64,000 nucleotides of DNA from Rhizomys pruinosus (taxonomy: Eukaryota > Chordata > Mammalia > Rodentia > Spalacidae): NCBI GenBank assembly GCA_009823505.1, contig VZQC01006256.1:690156-754155 (forward strand), in the 5' to 3' direction. The notes beneath the pieces are model-generated. The model had not been told where the DNA came from and did not search any database. It saw only the letters and a program-made list of their open reading frames with translations. Both the position numbers and the translations under genes were made by a program. Position 1 is the first letter of the stretch. The number at the start of each line of letters is the position of its first letter. Below, piece after piece: positions 1 through 10,440 of the stretch.

Positions 1-2660
1 TGTCTACCACAAGTGAGGAGTCAGTGATTCAGTTTGAGCAGGGAAACTGCAGACAGATGTACTGCTCTCACATCTGGCTATTTGGAGACACAGCTGCAGT
101 TGGCCACCCACTCTTCTTGCACCTGTTGGGGGAAGGGATCACTTCCTTTATGGTGCTGACATTTTTGTCTGCATGAGGAAGTCATTTAGGTCATGTTTTC
201 AGAGATGGGGTTCCGGAAATGGGCAGATATTTTCTTGAATCTAGCGGGTTGATAGAGAGCTGGAAGGGATTCTTTGAATCTCTAGTCAGCTCCTCACACT
301 CGCTGACTTGGCTCCCTCTCCTCTTTGTCCCACTGACTCTAGTTGCTCCTTTCCTGGGGTTAGGAAACCCATTCTCCAGATGGCACTGAGCCAGAAAATT
401 AGCAATGATCAATGAAAGGGGAAGGATGGTGAAACAGAAACGAGGTCTCAATTATGCTCTAAATGAGAAAGGCAACGTTAAGGCTCCTGCAGAGGAGGGG
501 CTGGGGACTGGAGGAAGGGAAAAAGAAAACGATTACTTGGAAGAATTCAGTGCCCCAGCCTGGACTTAGGCATTGATTTCCTATTTCAGCTCCACAGACG
601 GACCATAAAGCCTTGTAGAGTGCACGGCCCCTCCTTCTATGGCTTCCATCATCTGCATAAAGGGAATGGCGAGGTCCTCTGCCCTGCCTTTTCTGTCCGG
701 CAATGTCACATCCTGAGTGGACTGAAGGGGACAAATGTCCGTGGGTGTTCTATTCCCACTTACCAGCTTCTGGGAAGTCAGGTTTGTGGTTTCAGGGCAC
801 AGGATGATTCTGTGAGAACCAGGCTCAAAATTGTTCTTGTAAAATTACAAGAGCAATTTACTTGGCTGAAAAGGAGGGATGGAATGTTTCTATGAGATTT
901 CAGTGATTTTTTTTAAAGAAAAGCAAACTTCTCTTAAACTGCAGAAAACCAAAGTAATTGATGCTCAATTTGGTGATTTCCCCCCCCTGAAAAAAACTGC
1001 AATCACTGGGATAGCCTGTGTCAGTCATTTAGAATAGAAACCATATACAAAACTTATCTCCCATCTGCCAAACGCTCTCTCTGTATAAATGCTCGGAGTG
1101 GAATTGCATTAATAAGTACACATCAAGTGAAATTTACCATTTATGCACTTTCAATGGTCCCTGGAAACTGAGTTGCATGCCAGCCTATATCAATACATAT
1201 CTCTACCTGCAGGGTGTAGGACAGATTATGTGTGAAGAGCCATTAGAGGATGAAAGAAGCCACCACGCTGAGAGAAGAATGGAATCAAACACTCATCCAC
1301 GCAAACACTTCCTTCCTGGATACTATTCGGATTTTAATTTCTCTTTTTTCTTAAATATAAAATAAAATACAAGATGTTGGTGCCATTTGGAGATAGCTCG
1401 CATCTGCATGGCAAGGAGACAATGTTCCAAAGTGCAGTTCTCGGTGGGGTAGTTATTTAATTCATATTGGTTTTGGAGCACAGCCTGTAATGAGGAAAGC
1501 TGTGGAAAGAGGCAGGAGATGCCAGTTGGAAGTCTGTACCATTTTGAACACGAAAGTACAAAAAGGTCATGCGTGTATTTAGGTTTTAGTGAAAATTCAA
1601 TAACTTTAGCTGCAGATACTTTGCTCCGGAACACTAATAAAAAGGAGAAAGCTAATAAAGGGCTCCAAGTTGAACTTCCTAGAGATGAAATCTGGCTTGG
1701 TGCCAGTTCCAACTGCCCCTGTGTTGAAGATCACCCTGGTATGTTTTTGCACAAGGCCCAATCGAGGACTAGGCTGATTCTGAGGAATTATCCAATAGCA
1801 TGTAGGCCCTGAGCCTGTAAAGCTCAAATGGGCCCTACGGAAATGGGATTCACTGAAGGGGAGCGGGGGGATGCTTGAAGTTCCTGCTAGCAATGGCCCA
1901 GCAGAGACACAGACGGGATTAAAAGACAAGACGTTCCTTCCTGAAGGCGGGGCATGTTTCACTGGACGTTCTGCTGTTCAGCAGGGTAGGGGCATAAGGA
2001 TCTCGTCAAAGAGCTTGTGAGAGAGCGAAAGGGTCAATAGCCTTTGGAAAGGAGTGTACAGGTAGCAGGGAGGTGTAGGATGAAGGGAAGGGCGTGGGCT
2101 CTGCCTGCTCAGAGGCTCACGGAATTCTCCAGCTCTGTCTCATCTTCCATTTTCCCACCCTCCCTGATCCAGGACTTGAGCCTGGACATGCATGGATTGC
2201 CTGGTCAGAGCCAGTTGAGTGGTGTAGTGTCATGGTCCAACTCCGGGGGCATATCAGAGGTCTGAAGGCAGAAGTCTAGGATGGGACTCTGTTGAGTGAC
2301 CCACTTTGCTCTTGGACTTGACCTATGTTCAGAAAGCTGTTCGTCTTCTTGTTATCATCACTTGGCTTCCCCACTGCAGGAAATTGCCCTCAGCTTCTGA
2401 GAGGATCGATACTGTGAGGATGAGCTTGCTGTGTACCGAAGGCTGTCTGAAGGCCGTTGATGAGAGTGTGGCCTTCTCATCTTTTGGTTAGGGATTCTTA
2501 CCATAACCCAGCTCTAGCTGAGGTTTGAAAGTTCACCAGGGCAGTTATAATTAGAACTGAGCACTGCTGTTGTACCAGGTCCGATATATGGCTTGTTACA
2601 TCCAATGTCACTGTCACACCAGAAAAAGTGAAACTCTTCATAAATTTAAGTCCATGTGCT
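1..2660. other. Unique sequence, no gene recognised
   Basis: Mixed-composition single-copy DNA without any SINE, LINE or LTR that I can recognise. Open frames on both strands (for example 1519-1812 plus, 1606-1962 minus) overlap each other, lack splice-site logic and have no domain that I recognise, so I treat them as chance. Homopolymer runs near 980-1000 are the only low-complexity sequence. Confidence 0.6.
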
Positions 2661-2662
2661 TT

Positions 2663-2664
<2 letters not shown>

Positions 2665-2702
<38 letters not shown>
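2665..2702. repeat. (TG)n microsatellite
   Basis: About 19 uninterrupted TG dinucleotides, directly visible. It lies just upstream of an antisense B1. Confidence 0.97.
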
Positions 2703-2703
<1 letters not shown>

Positions 2704-2732
2704 TGTACATGCTTCCATGGTGTATGTATGGA

Positions 2733-2874
2733 GTCTTTTGAGATAGGGTTTCCCTGAAGCCCCGGCTGTCTTAGAACTCACTATGTAAATCAGGCTGGCC
2801 TTTAATTCACAGAGATCTGCCTGCCTTTGCTTTCCGAGTACTAGGATTAAAGGCGTGCACCACCATGGTTGGCC
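2733..2874 (-). repeat. B1 SINE, antisense
   Basis: Read on the minus strand this has the 7SL-derived B1 landmarks: GGCGTGCACCACCATGG (reversed head), the AGGATTAAAGG block, GAGATCTGCCTGCCT and TAGAACTCACTATGTA. Many mismatches to the younger B1s elsewhere in the window make this an older copy. Confidence 0.9.
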
Positions 2875-2878
2875 ATAT

Positions 2879-3011
2879 TCTTTTTTTATTTTTCTTATTT
2901 CCTTTCTTTTTCTCTTTCTCTATCCTTTGGTCTCCCTCCCTCCGTCTTTCCCTCCATCCATTGCTCCCTCTCTCTATTCCTCCCCCCTTCCTTCCATCCT
3001 TCCTTTCTATA
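2879..3011. repeat. Polypyrimidine CT-rich tract
   Basis: A stretch of over 130 bases that is almost all C and T, with CCTCCCTCCGT and TTCCTTCCATCC type units. It sits between an antisense B1 and an antisense B4. Such homopurine/homopyrimidine DNA can adopt triplex structure, but no function is shown. Confidence 0.9.
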
Positions 3012-3232
3012 GTATCTCATGTAGCACAGGCTGGCCTCAAACTTACTATGTAGCCCAGGATAATCTTGAACATCTGATCCTTTTGTGTCTACCTTTCAAT
3101 TGTTAGGATTACACATACCTCTACAAGTGGTTTTTCATACGTGGCTTAAAAAAAAAAAGAACTCTGGGGGTTGAACTCAGGTCCTAATGCTTATCTGGCA
3201 AGTACTTTACTGACTGAGCTATTTTTCCAGCC
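3012..3232 (-). repeat. B4 (ID-B1 fusion) SINE, antisense
   Basis: A B1-like half (CAGGCTGGCCTCAAACTTAC, GGATTACA) is followed by an ID-like end (GGGGGTTGAACTCAGG, GGCAAGTACTTTACTGACTGAGC, CCAGCC). This order in reverse orientation is the composite B4 structure. Confidence 0.75.
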
Positions 3233-3303
3233 AAAGTATATGTTTGGAAGGCTTGGATTCAGTCTCTAATGGGGCAATGTGGAGGATGCATTTGACATTT
3301 AAC

Positions 3304-3528
3304 TTTTTTAAAATTATTTTTTAATTTTATGTGCATAAGTATATTGCTTGCATGTAGGTGGGTGCACTCATGTCATGCAATGCCCAGGGAGGTCAGAAGA
3401 GGGTGATAGATTCCCATGGAACTGGCATTATGGAGATTGTGAGCAGCCATGTGGGTGCTGGGAATCGAACTCGGGTCTTCTGCAAGAGCAGCCAGTGCTC
3501 TTAACCACTGAGCCATCTCTCCAGTCCC
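3304..3528 (-). repeat. B2 SINE, antisense
   Basis: Ends with the reversed tRNA-derived head (TCTTAACCACTGAGCCATC, TCTCCAG) and contains the diagnostic CCATGTGGGTGCTGGGAATC body. A T-rich stretch at the left is the reversed A-rich tail. Confidence 0.93.
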
Positions 3529-3739
3529 TGTTTTGGCATTTTTAGAATATTCTGAATGAACTGAGATAGAGGCATATGTACAGGGCCAGGCACCTGACAC
3601 TAGGAGGGGTCTCTGCATACAGCTCTTCCTCCCAGCCCACTTGTGCTATCCCCAGGCTCGGCTTTGGGTCATTTTTGCCTGCCTGAGTTCCTTCCCCTTC
3701 CCCATGGAGTCCTAGAGCCTCTCACCCAGCAGAGCTGAC

Positions 3740-4130
3740 CTGCCAGTGATAAATACCATTTAATTACAGAACAAGCTTTTCTGCCATTTCTCTCAGCACG
3801 GATTCTATTGCTGAAGATTAAACTTCATTCTGATACCACTGAATTACCTTTTTAAACCTATTATTTCAATGTGATTAACTTCACTTCTTTTCATTTAGCT
3901 GTAAGCAAAATCTTGTTTACAAGGCAAAAATAGTCTTTGCCTTAATATTGGCAATAATAATACAAACGAACATTGCAAGAAAATAATTTATGTGAAAAAC
4001 AGGGGGAAATGGCATTGATACATGAGGCTCCTCTTCAATTAATAAAAAGGAGGAAATATTTAAAAACAATTTATCAAAGAAATATATACAGTTCATACAT
4101 CATGCATTTGCAAAGAATGTAGGAATATTC
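3740..4130. promoter_or_regulatory. Candidate conserved noncoding element, AT-rich
   Basis: Repeat-free AT-rich DNA with several homeodomain-type cores (TTTAATTACAG near 3760, CAATTAATAAA near 4037) and forkhead-like TTGTTTAC near 3913. Mutation-prone CpGs are rare, and there is no SINE for about 850 bp (3529-4385). No coding frame is present. The enhancer reading is inference from composition; no alignment was possible. Confidence 0.3.
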
Positions 4131-4384
4131 ATTTCACAAATATCCTTGTGACCCTTGGATTCTAATTCTTTTGTGTGTGATGGAATTTGAGTTGTGGTTA
4201 CAATTTGGAGCTGAGTTTGGTGTACAAAGTGCCAGGCCAGGCAAAACTACTGACAGAGAAGGAGGCTATGGCTTGCAAGACATCGATCATGCTCTTCTTT
4301 TTAAACATGGCTAAAATGCACCTGAGGTTTAGAGAAAGTTTCTCTTGCTATAAGCCTGAGTGGACAACCCAAATCCTAGGATAG

Positions 4385-4385
<1 letters not shown>

Positions 4386-4422
<37 letters not shown>
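4386..4422. repeat. (GT)n microsatellite
   Basis: Uninterrupted GT repeat at the 5' edge of a B4-family SINE, where such arrays often arise. Confidence 0.95.
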
Positions 4423-4424
<2 letters not shown>

Positions 4425-4705
4425 ATGTGCATGTAGGTACATGAGCAGATGTCTAGGGGACAACTCCAGGCACCATTCCTCAGGGAATGTCAACTATTTT
4501 ATGCTGTAATACAGGGTCTCTCACTGGCCTGGAACCTGCCATGTAAGTTAGGTTGGCAGGTCACTGCATTCCAGGGACCTGCCTGTCCCCACCTCCCCAG
4601 TGCTGGTTTATTACTGCCTGCTACCACAACAAGCTTTTTCTATGTTGATTCTGGAGATTGAACTCAGATCCTTGTGTTTGCTATCTCTTGGCTCAAGGCA
4701 TACCT
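4423..4705 (+). repeat. B4-family (RSINE1-like) SINE
   Basis: GGGTCTCTCACTGGCCTGGA, a GGTTGGCAGGTCACTG block, CAGGGACCTGCCTGTCCC and GGAGATTGAACTCAGATCCT occur in the order of the RSINE1/B4A consensus. Moderately diverged. Confidence 0.75.
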
Positions 4706-4792
4706 CCATCACTTCATTTAAATTTCAAGCTTTTAAAAGCAAAATTTTATTAAAACTTGTAGGAAAGAGAAATGCAGGGTGATTTAAAAAAA

Positions 4793-4818
4793 GTGTGTGT
4801 GTGTGTGTGTGTGTGTGT
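4793..4818. repeat. (GT)n microsatellite
   Basis: Thirteen GT units, visible directly. Confidence 0.95.
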
Positions 4819-4849
4819 AAGCAAACTCTAGCACACTGTTTTCTGCAAG

Positions 4850-5275
4850 TTGTCAAACCCAGGTGGCCACTGGGAAGTGGTGGCATCTGTCATGCAGTTA
4901 TGCAAATCCCCTCCTGTTGGGGACAGACTTTGGCGAGGGGACACATGGCTCTGTGCGCTGGCGGAATATACACCGTATGCTGCCACCCGCATTTCTCTTA
5001 ATTTATTTTTACCATTTTCTTTTATGGTCTTCCTCGAGCTACACTTCCCAGGGAGTTACTTTACAGGGCATTGCAGAGAAATTAGCATTTGCATCATATT
5101 TAACAGTTTACAGAGGGTTTCTTCTGCCCACACTTAAAACAATGTGCTTTTACAAGGAAAACCTCAATATCAGAGTGAATATTTCTACATCTGGTGTCCA
5201 TGTTTTGCTGATGTATAAACTCTTTGATGGCTTAAGAGACAAAAGAGAATTAGCAAAAGGCTGTTGCAGGCTAAG
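4850..5275. promoter_or_regulatory. Candidate conserved noncoding element with paired octamer motifs
   Basis: Repeat-free block carrying a perfect octamer ATGCAAAT at 4900-4907 and its reverse complement ATTTGCAT at 5087-5094, both POU-factor sites. A plus-strand frame of 202 codons (4863-5471) crosses it. The predicted protein has no domain I recognise, runs out of the block into pyrimidine-rich DNA, and has no obvious exon borders, so I read it as incidental. The enhancer role is inferred. Confidence 0.35.
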
Positions 5276-5620
5276 TCAGGGTGCCCAGCCCACTGTGCCC
5301 AGCCAGAGATGTTCGGGAGGAGCCAGGCAGATGGACAGATCCAGGCCAGGGTGGCAGTTAGCACCTAGCCTGGCCCACAGCTTCTTCATCTGGTCTGACT
5401 CCTTGTTGCTTCTCCCACCCCTTGTTGCTCTGTTGACTTCTTTCCTCTCCTTCTCTTCCCTGTTTGACTGATTGTATTTATTCAGCACTACCTACACCGG
5501 TCCATGCTCTCATCCTGGCACTAGCTCAAAAAAGCAGGAGTCAGATACTGTAAGCTTTGTGAGTCCATGCAATTGTTTGGAGAATATATAAAACAAACCA
5601 AAACAAAAACCACCCTTATG
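5276..5620. other. Unique sequence
   Basis: Single-copy DNA with a CT-rich stretch near 5400-5465 and an A-rich stretch at 5586-5610 next to the following B2. No gene seen. Confidence 0.6.
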
Positions 5621-5852
5621 GGGCTGGAGAGAAAGCTCAGCAGTTAAGAGCACTGGCTGCTCTTACAGAGGATACAAGTTCGATTCCTGGCACCCCCTAT
5701 GGTGGCTAACAAGGATCTGTCACTTCAGTTCCAGGGGATCCGATGCCCCCTTCTGACCTCTGTGGGCATTGTATGACACAAGAGCACTTAAACACATGTA
5801 AGGCAATACACTCTTACACATAAAATAAAAATAATAGATAAAATAAAAAGCA
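5621..5852 (+). repeat. B2 SINE
   Basis: GGGCTGGAGAGAAAGCTCAG, TTAAGAGCACTGGCTGCTC, GGTTC-type B box as GTTCGATTCCTGG, then the ACACATAAAATAAAAATAA tail. A diverged target-site duplication (CCACCCTTAT before, GCACCCCTAT after) marks an older insertion. Confidence 0.93.
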
Positions 5853-6965
5853 CCCCTATATGCATAATCAATTGGACCAGCTTTCCCTTCTTAATTTGAA
5901 TATGCACAAACATGGAGCATCATGTTAAACCCCCAGAGACAGAGGCCCATACTAGCCAGGAGAATTGGGAGTGGATTTCCAAATGGAGGCTTTCTGTTCC
6001 CCGTTAGCTCACTGTCTTGTTCTACCCAGAAGCTCTTAAATACTGCGTGCCAGAAACATTACATATTCTTGCTGCATCCTCAAATGACGTAAAGGAGCAA
6101 ATGGAGGCTGAAGGAGGTCTAGTCGCTGCCATTGCTCACTGGGATCGCCTTGGCTGAAGCTCTGGTGGCCCCTCAGAGAGAGTGGCTCACTGCTGGGGTC
6201 TGACTTCCTACCACAGAGGGAGGCTTGTCAGAGGGGTGGGGGTAGCAAAGCAATGGTGGATTGAGCAATTATCCCGAGGGCCGGAGCCCACCTTCTACAC
6301 CAGCTATCCCTACAGATGTCCCAGGATACCCTCCAAAGGGTGCCAGAGAGTACCGTCTTATTTCAGGGTTGGGGCAGAGCCCCAACTTTCCTCCAAGAGG
6401 CTGGGGGAAGTGCCAGAAACCATCAGGGCAGGTTGACAGATGTGTTTCCAACATCTGCCTGGCTCTTGGTGCTTGGCAGATGGGGTGTGGGGACCAGGCA
6501 GCTGAAACTCTGGATTCATTTCAAACTGCTACGTTTCCCAGGCTCCGAGTGCAGCATTTTCTGGGGGGCAGTCATGAAGACGGCAGCTCCAGGGTCTGCT
6601 TAGCTGGAATGTTCCACCAGAACCTCACACAAAGCCTTGTTTTGTTGGCAGGGAATTAGGGGCCAAGTGAACATCCTGTGGCTTCTGAACCTTCTCATCC
6701 CTGCACGTGACCCTGTATTCGTACGTTTCAGCTTTGCTGCCTTTAGATACTGGTCATTCAGATATGCCCACTTGTCAGATGGGACTGTCAAGCTGATGAC
6801 CAACTTGGCATTCTAGAATGATGTGACCCAATACAGTAACCATTAGCTAGAGGTGATGATTCCTGAGATACAAATACAAGTATAAGCTATTAACTGCATT
6901 GGTGAGGATTTTAAAATGAGCTTAGTTCCAACTGAGTGAGCATTGACATAAAAAACTGTATTTTG
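5853..6965. other. Unique sequence, no gene recognised
   Basis: Single-copy DNA of moderate GC. Overlapping open frames in three plus frames and one minus frame between 6182 and 6803 reflect local stop-codon scarcity. None shows a recognisable domain. Confidence 0.55.
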
Positions 6966-7187
6966 GGGGCTGGAGAGATGGCCTAGCAGTTAAGAGCGCC
7001 GACTGCTCTTACAGAGGACCCGGGTTTGATCCCCAGCACCCACATGGTGGCTGAAAACCATCTTTAACTCCAGTTCCAGGGGAATCCGACACTCTCTTCT
7101 GACTTCCGCGGCATTGCAAGACATGGGTGCACAAACCTACATGCAGACAGTACATTACACATATGAAAATAAATAAAATAAAAAAAT
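6966..7187 (+). repeat. B2 SINE, young subfamily
   Basis: Full-length B2 with GGAGAGATGGCCTAGCAG head, TACATGCAGACAGTACATTA tail block and A-rich end. The flanks share AAAAACTGTATTT and AAAAATACTGTATTT, a slightly diverged TSD. It shares the 'ACAGTACATT' tail type with the copies at 15.1, 29.6, 31.0, 52.6 and 57.3 kb. Confidence 0.94.
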
Positions 7188-7375
7188 ACTGTATTTCAAA
7201 AAAAGAATAAAAATAGCTTAATTATATGTTTATAATGGTATTATAAACATATTAAAATAATATTTAGGATATATTGGGTTGAATTTATATATCATTACAT
7301 TAATTTTTACCTATTTCTCTAAAAAATGTGACTAGTAGAAAATTTAAATTGATATACAGTGCTTACATCCTAACT
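7188..7375. other. AT-rich unique sequence
   Basis: Very AT-rich DNA between a B2 tail and a GT array. Nothing else is seen. Confidence 0.6.
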
Positions 7376-7384
7376 CTGTGTGTT

Positions 7385-7420
<36 letters not shown>

Positions 7421-7717
7421 GTGTGCTCATGGTTGTGCGAGCATGCACACTTATGAGCATGCATGTAGCAGTCATAGGAGGACAAGTGTCTTCCTCTACT
7501 GCTCTCGGCATTATGGCCTTGACACAGAGTCCCTCACTGAACCGGACTCTCACTATCTAGGCTAGGCTAACTGGTCAGCAAGATCTTGGAGTACTACTGT
7601 CATTGCCTTCTCCACTGTCGGGGGTTACAGCCATGCACTGCCATAGGTACTGACATTCAAACTTGGTCCTCTTGCTTGCAGAGCAAGTGCTCTTACCCAC
7701 TGAGCCCGCTCCATCCC
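7376..7717 (+). repeat. GT array plus B4-family (RSINE1-like) SINE
   Basis: TG repeats with TTTG interruptions run into a B4 body: GACACAGAGTCCCTCACTGA, GGCTAGGCTAACTGGTCAGC, CACTGTCGGGGGTTACAG and the end TGCTCTTACCCACTGAGCCC. The structure matches the RSINE1 group with a degenerate 5' half. Confidence 0.7.
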
Positions 7718-8065
7718 ATTTCTTTTGTACAGTGATTCCCTAGAGGACAGAGCTTGAGGTAGCATCCTCAAGTGACATTGTACCTGCATCTCCAGTGAAA
7801 TTTTCCCAGAAGCCTCTGCTGCAAAGGACTATCAGACCCTACAGACATGAGCCATCTCTTCCTCTCCTGACCAGAATATGAGTGAAATGGGCCCTGGGAG
7901 ACCCAAAGGAGCTGCTTTTGAAGAGCATGTTGGGTGCAGAGGCTGCTTTGGTTACTCAGGAACACTTTCTGATGACCTATTTGCAGGACCAAACACAGCC
8001 TCTGTGCTATGCCCCAAAGCTCATAGCAGTTCCCTCTAGACCTAAAGACACTGGGGCATCCGGTG
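7718..8065. other. Unique sequence
   Basis: Single-copy DNA, no repeat recognised. A plus-strand frame begins at 7882 and stays open only because it runs into the (TA)n tract, so it is not a gene. Confidence 0.6.
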
Positions 8066-8068
8066 GTC

Positions 8069-8116
8069 TTTTTTTTTTTAAGTATTTCTTAACCGCTAGG
8101 CCATCTCTCCAGCCCC
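8069..8116 (-). repeat. B2 head remnant, antisense
   Basis: A T-run followed directly by CTTAACCGCTAGGCCATCTC and TCCAGCCCC, the reversed first ~35 bp of a B2. The B2 body is absent, so this is a severely deleted copy. I see no convincing TSD. Confidence 0.7.
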
Positions 8117-8148
8117 ATCTTTGTGGGGATGGGGCTTGTACCTGGCTG

Positions 8149-8176
8149 ATATATATGAATATATATATTATATATA

Positions 8177-8270
<94 letters not shown>
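8149..8270. repeat. (TA)n microsatellite, ~120 bp
   Basis: An almost pure alternating TA tract, imperfect at its left end (TATATGAATATATATATTA). Self-complementary, so it is prone to cruciform extrusion and length change. Confidence 0.97.
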
Positions 8271-8271
<1 letters not shown>

Positions 8272-8273
<2 letters not shown>

Positions 8274-8980
8274 TTCTTGCCTTTTTCGTTTTTTTAAAAA
8301 ACAAGTTCTGATGTAGCCTTTGGATTCTTTACTCTGTCTCTACCTCTTGAGTGCATTTATAGTTGTATACCACCATGCTTGCCTGCTTTGCACCTTCTTA
8401 TTGTGATTTAAGTCTGAAACATCCTCCACAGGCTTGTGCTTTTGGTCTCCAGATGGTGGGGCTGTTTTGGGAGTCTGTGAAATATGTACGAGGTGGGGAC
8501 TGGGTGATGGATGAAGGTAATTTCTACTGGGCTTTTGAAAGTTATATCTGCCTCTGTTTCCACCCTGCTTTCTTGGAGTTGCTCTCATAGTCTTCTGTCT
8601 TTGCGGTGGACTGAAATGTCTCTGAAACCATGCGCCAAAATCAACTTTGTTACAGAGTTGAGAGAAGTAGCCAGTTTTCCTCTTTATCTTGATGTGTTTC
8701 CAGGAGCCTTCAGAGGCTTGAGCAACCTTTGGGGCAGGCAGAGGAGGGGAGCATCTGGCTGTAGCCACTTCCAACATGAGTCATCTCTAGCCCTCCTTCA
8801 GCTGCAGGAAATAAGAAATACCTCTTGGACTAGTGTGTCAGCATGAGAGGAAGGCTAGCTTTACTCAAGAAGTGTGTCGGCATCTCAGCCCAAACCAATT
8901 TGAAGATGGACCCATCCTTTTACTCACAAGTACAGCTCCTTTGGAACTCCAAAGGCACTCGGAAATGTCCATCTTTCATG
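8272..8980. other. Unique sequence
   Basis: Single-copy DNA. Overlapping open frames at 8340-8777 minus and 8511-8846 plus have no recognisable domain. Confidence 0.55.
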
Positions 8981-8981
8981 G

Positions 8982-9057
8982 TGAACTCAGTCTTTATTTT
9001 TTTTTTTATTATTTATTTTTGTATGGAGGCCATCCCTCCAGCCCTGAACTCAGTCTT
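8982..9057 (-). mobile_element. Mini-B2 insertion with perfect 13-bp TSD
   Basis: The 13-mer TGAACTCAGTCTT occurs at 8982-8994 and again at 9045-9057. Between them lies only ~50 bp: a T-rich tract and GGAGGCCATCCCTCCAGCCC, which resembles the reversed B2 head. A perfect direct repeat around a T-tract-plus-SINE-head is what L1-mediated insertion of a tiny B2 RNA would leave. Confidence 0.7.
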
Positions 9058-9311
9058 AAAGAAGGGATTCTATGAGGATTTGCTAGGAATGCATCATTCC
9101 TCCCCGCATTGAGAAGATGCTTGCTCTCCCCTGCCATGGGGCAGCACTGGCAGCCAGATCACGAACAGAGGCCATGCTGCTACTCTGGTCTCTCAGAACT
9201 CCTTCTAGCAGGAGAAGCTTGTCAATCACAGTCTCATTAGAGAGCTCAGGAGCTACTTGGTCTGAGGATGTTAGAACCTGATTACATCAGGGATGAGAGT
9301 CAGGAAAGTGT
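9058..9311. other. Unique sequence
   Basis: No gene or repeat recognised. Confidence 0.5.
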
Positions 9312-9985
9312 ATTGATTACTTTGCACTGATGTGACCAAATATCCAAGAGAAACAACTTAAGGAAGACATTAGTTACTTTTCTATTGCTGTGATAAAACA
9401 CCATGAGCAAGGCAACTCATAGAAGGGACGTTTTATTTAGGCTTACAGTTCTAGAGAGTCCAGTACGGTGGGAGACATGGCATCAGGTGTGGTTACATCT
9501 CCAAGCACTCACAGGAAGCAGAGAGGGAGGAAGCTGGAAATGGGGCAGGTCTATGAACTCTCCAAGCCTACGCCCAGTGAAGTGCTTCCTCCAGCAAGGC
9601 CATATAGCTTAAAGGTGTCATCACCCTTCCCTGACTGTACCACACACTAGGGCCCATCTGCCAAATGTCCAAAATCTTGAGTCTCTGGGGGACTTTCTCA
9701 TTCAAGCTTTCTGGGAGGAAAGGTTTATTTGAGGTCATGGTTTCAATGATTTCAGTCTTCATGGTGGGGAAGACATGGTATTGAAAGCTTCAGCTAGTCA
9801 CGTGGTGAAGCAGACTGCAGCTAGTCATGTGGTGAAGCAGAGACTGCTGCTACCTGAACTGGGCCAGGTATGACCTTTGAAGTGATGTACTTCCAGCAGC
9901 CAGGCCCCACTCCTCAAGGCTCCCCAGCCTTCCATAGAGGGCCACCATCCGGACTGGTTTGTAAGGGACATTTCAGAGTCACACC
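9312..9985 (+). repeat. Nested copies of one rodent interspersed repeat (URR1-like, family uncertain)
   Basis: A first copy starts at ~9312 (ATTACTTTGCACTGATGTGA) and stops after ~50 bp. A second starts at ~9366 (TTTCTATTGCTGTGATAAAA) and runs to ~9708 (GACTTTCTCATTCAAGC). The rest of the first then appears to resume (AGGTTTATTTGAGGTCATGG) and ends near 9985. The start motif and the 'ATTCAA' end are typical of an abundant rodent repeat whose exact name I am not certain of. The resumed part holds a local tandem duplication at 9791-9846. Confidence 0.6.
9791..9846. repeat. 27-bp tandem duplication
   Basis: CAGCTAGTCACGTGGTGAAG plus CAGACTG at 9791-9817 is followed at once by a copy with one substitution and a 2-bp insertion (9818-9846). 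The first copy contains the E-box CACGTG, which is CATGTG in the second. Confidence 0.9.
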
Positions 9986-10319
9986 ATAATGGAAGGCTTC
10001 TCTAAGAAGGAGTAGAAATTGAAATTGAAATTGCCAGCTTTGAAAACTTTATGTATATTCCCATCCAGCTCTCTTAAAAAATGGGGGGTCAAACTCCTTG
10101 AGAGAAGGTCTTAGGGATCAGGTGAGCCTGGACAGCATGTACAACCATGGCCCAAGGGAGAATTTTCTGGAAAAAAAATTTTTAAATAAGAATAGAGAAA
10201 AAAGGATTCAGAAAATCAGAATGTCTATGAAATTAAGTCTTTTTCTTTTCTTTTTCTTTTTACAGAAATAAATAATAAATAAATAAAAAATTAAAAAAAA
10301 AAAAGACTTCTGAACTAAG
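9986..10319. other. Unique and A-rich sequence
   Basis: Contains two A-rich zones (10170-10200, 10260-10304) and a CTTTT-rich stretch at 10237-10260. No gene. Confidence 0.6.
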
Positions 10320-10440
10320 AGACCTGGTTCTAGCCCTGATTTTTCCCCCTGGCCCACTGTGTGACCTCAGAGGAACTCCCATCCCTCTCTGGAATGTAAC
10401 CTCCTCATCTGTAAAATAAGGGGGCATGCTTGTGTGACCT
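10320..10440 (+). repeat. MIR SINE relic
   Basis: GACCTGGTTCTAGCCCTG, CACTGTGTGACCTCAGAGGA and CCTCATCTGTAAAATAAGGG follow the MIR core order. Ancient and diverged. Confidence 0.65.

Noticed and set aside
4863..5471. 202-codon plus-strand open frame
   Set aside because: No recognisable domain; the frame crosses a candidate noncoding element and then pyrimidine-rich DNA. Kept only as a regulatory candidate with a suggested coding test.
5621..5700. tRNA-like A and B boxes
   Set aside because: These are the Pol III promoter boxes of B2 SINEs (tRNA-derived heads), repeated at every B2 in the window; no functional tRNA cloverleaf is present.
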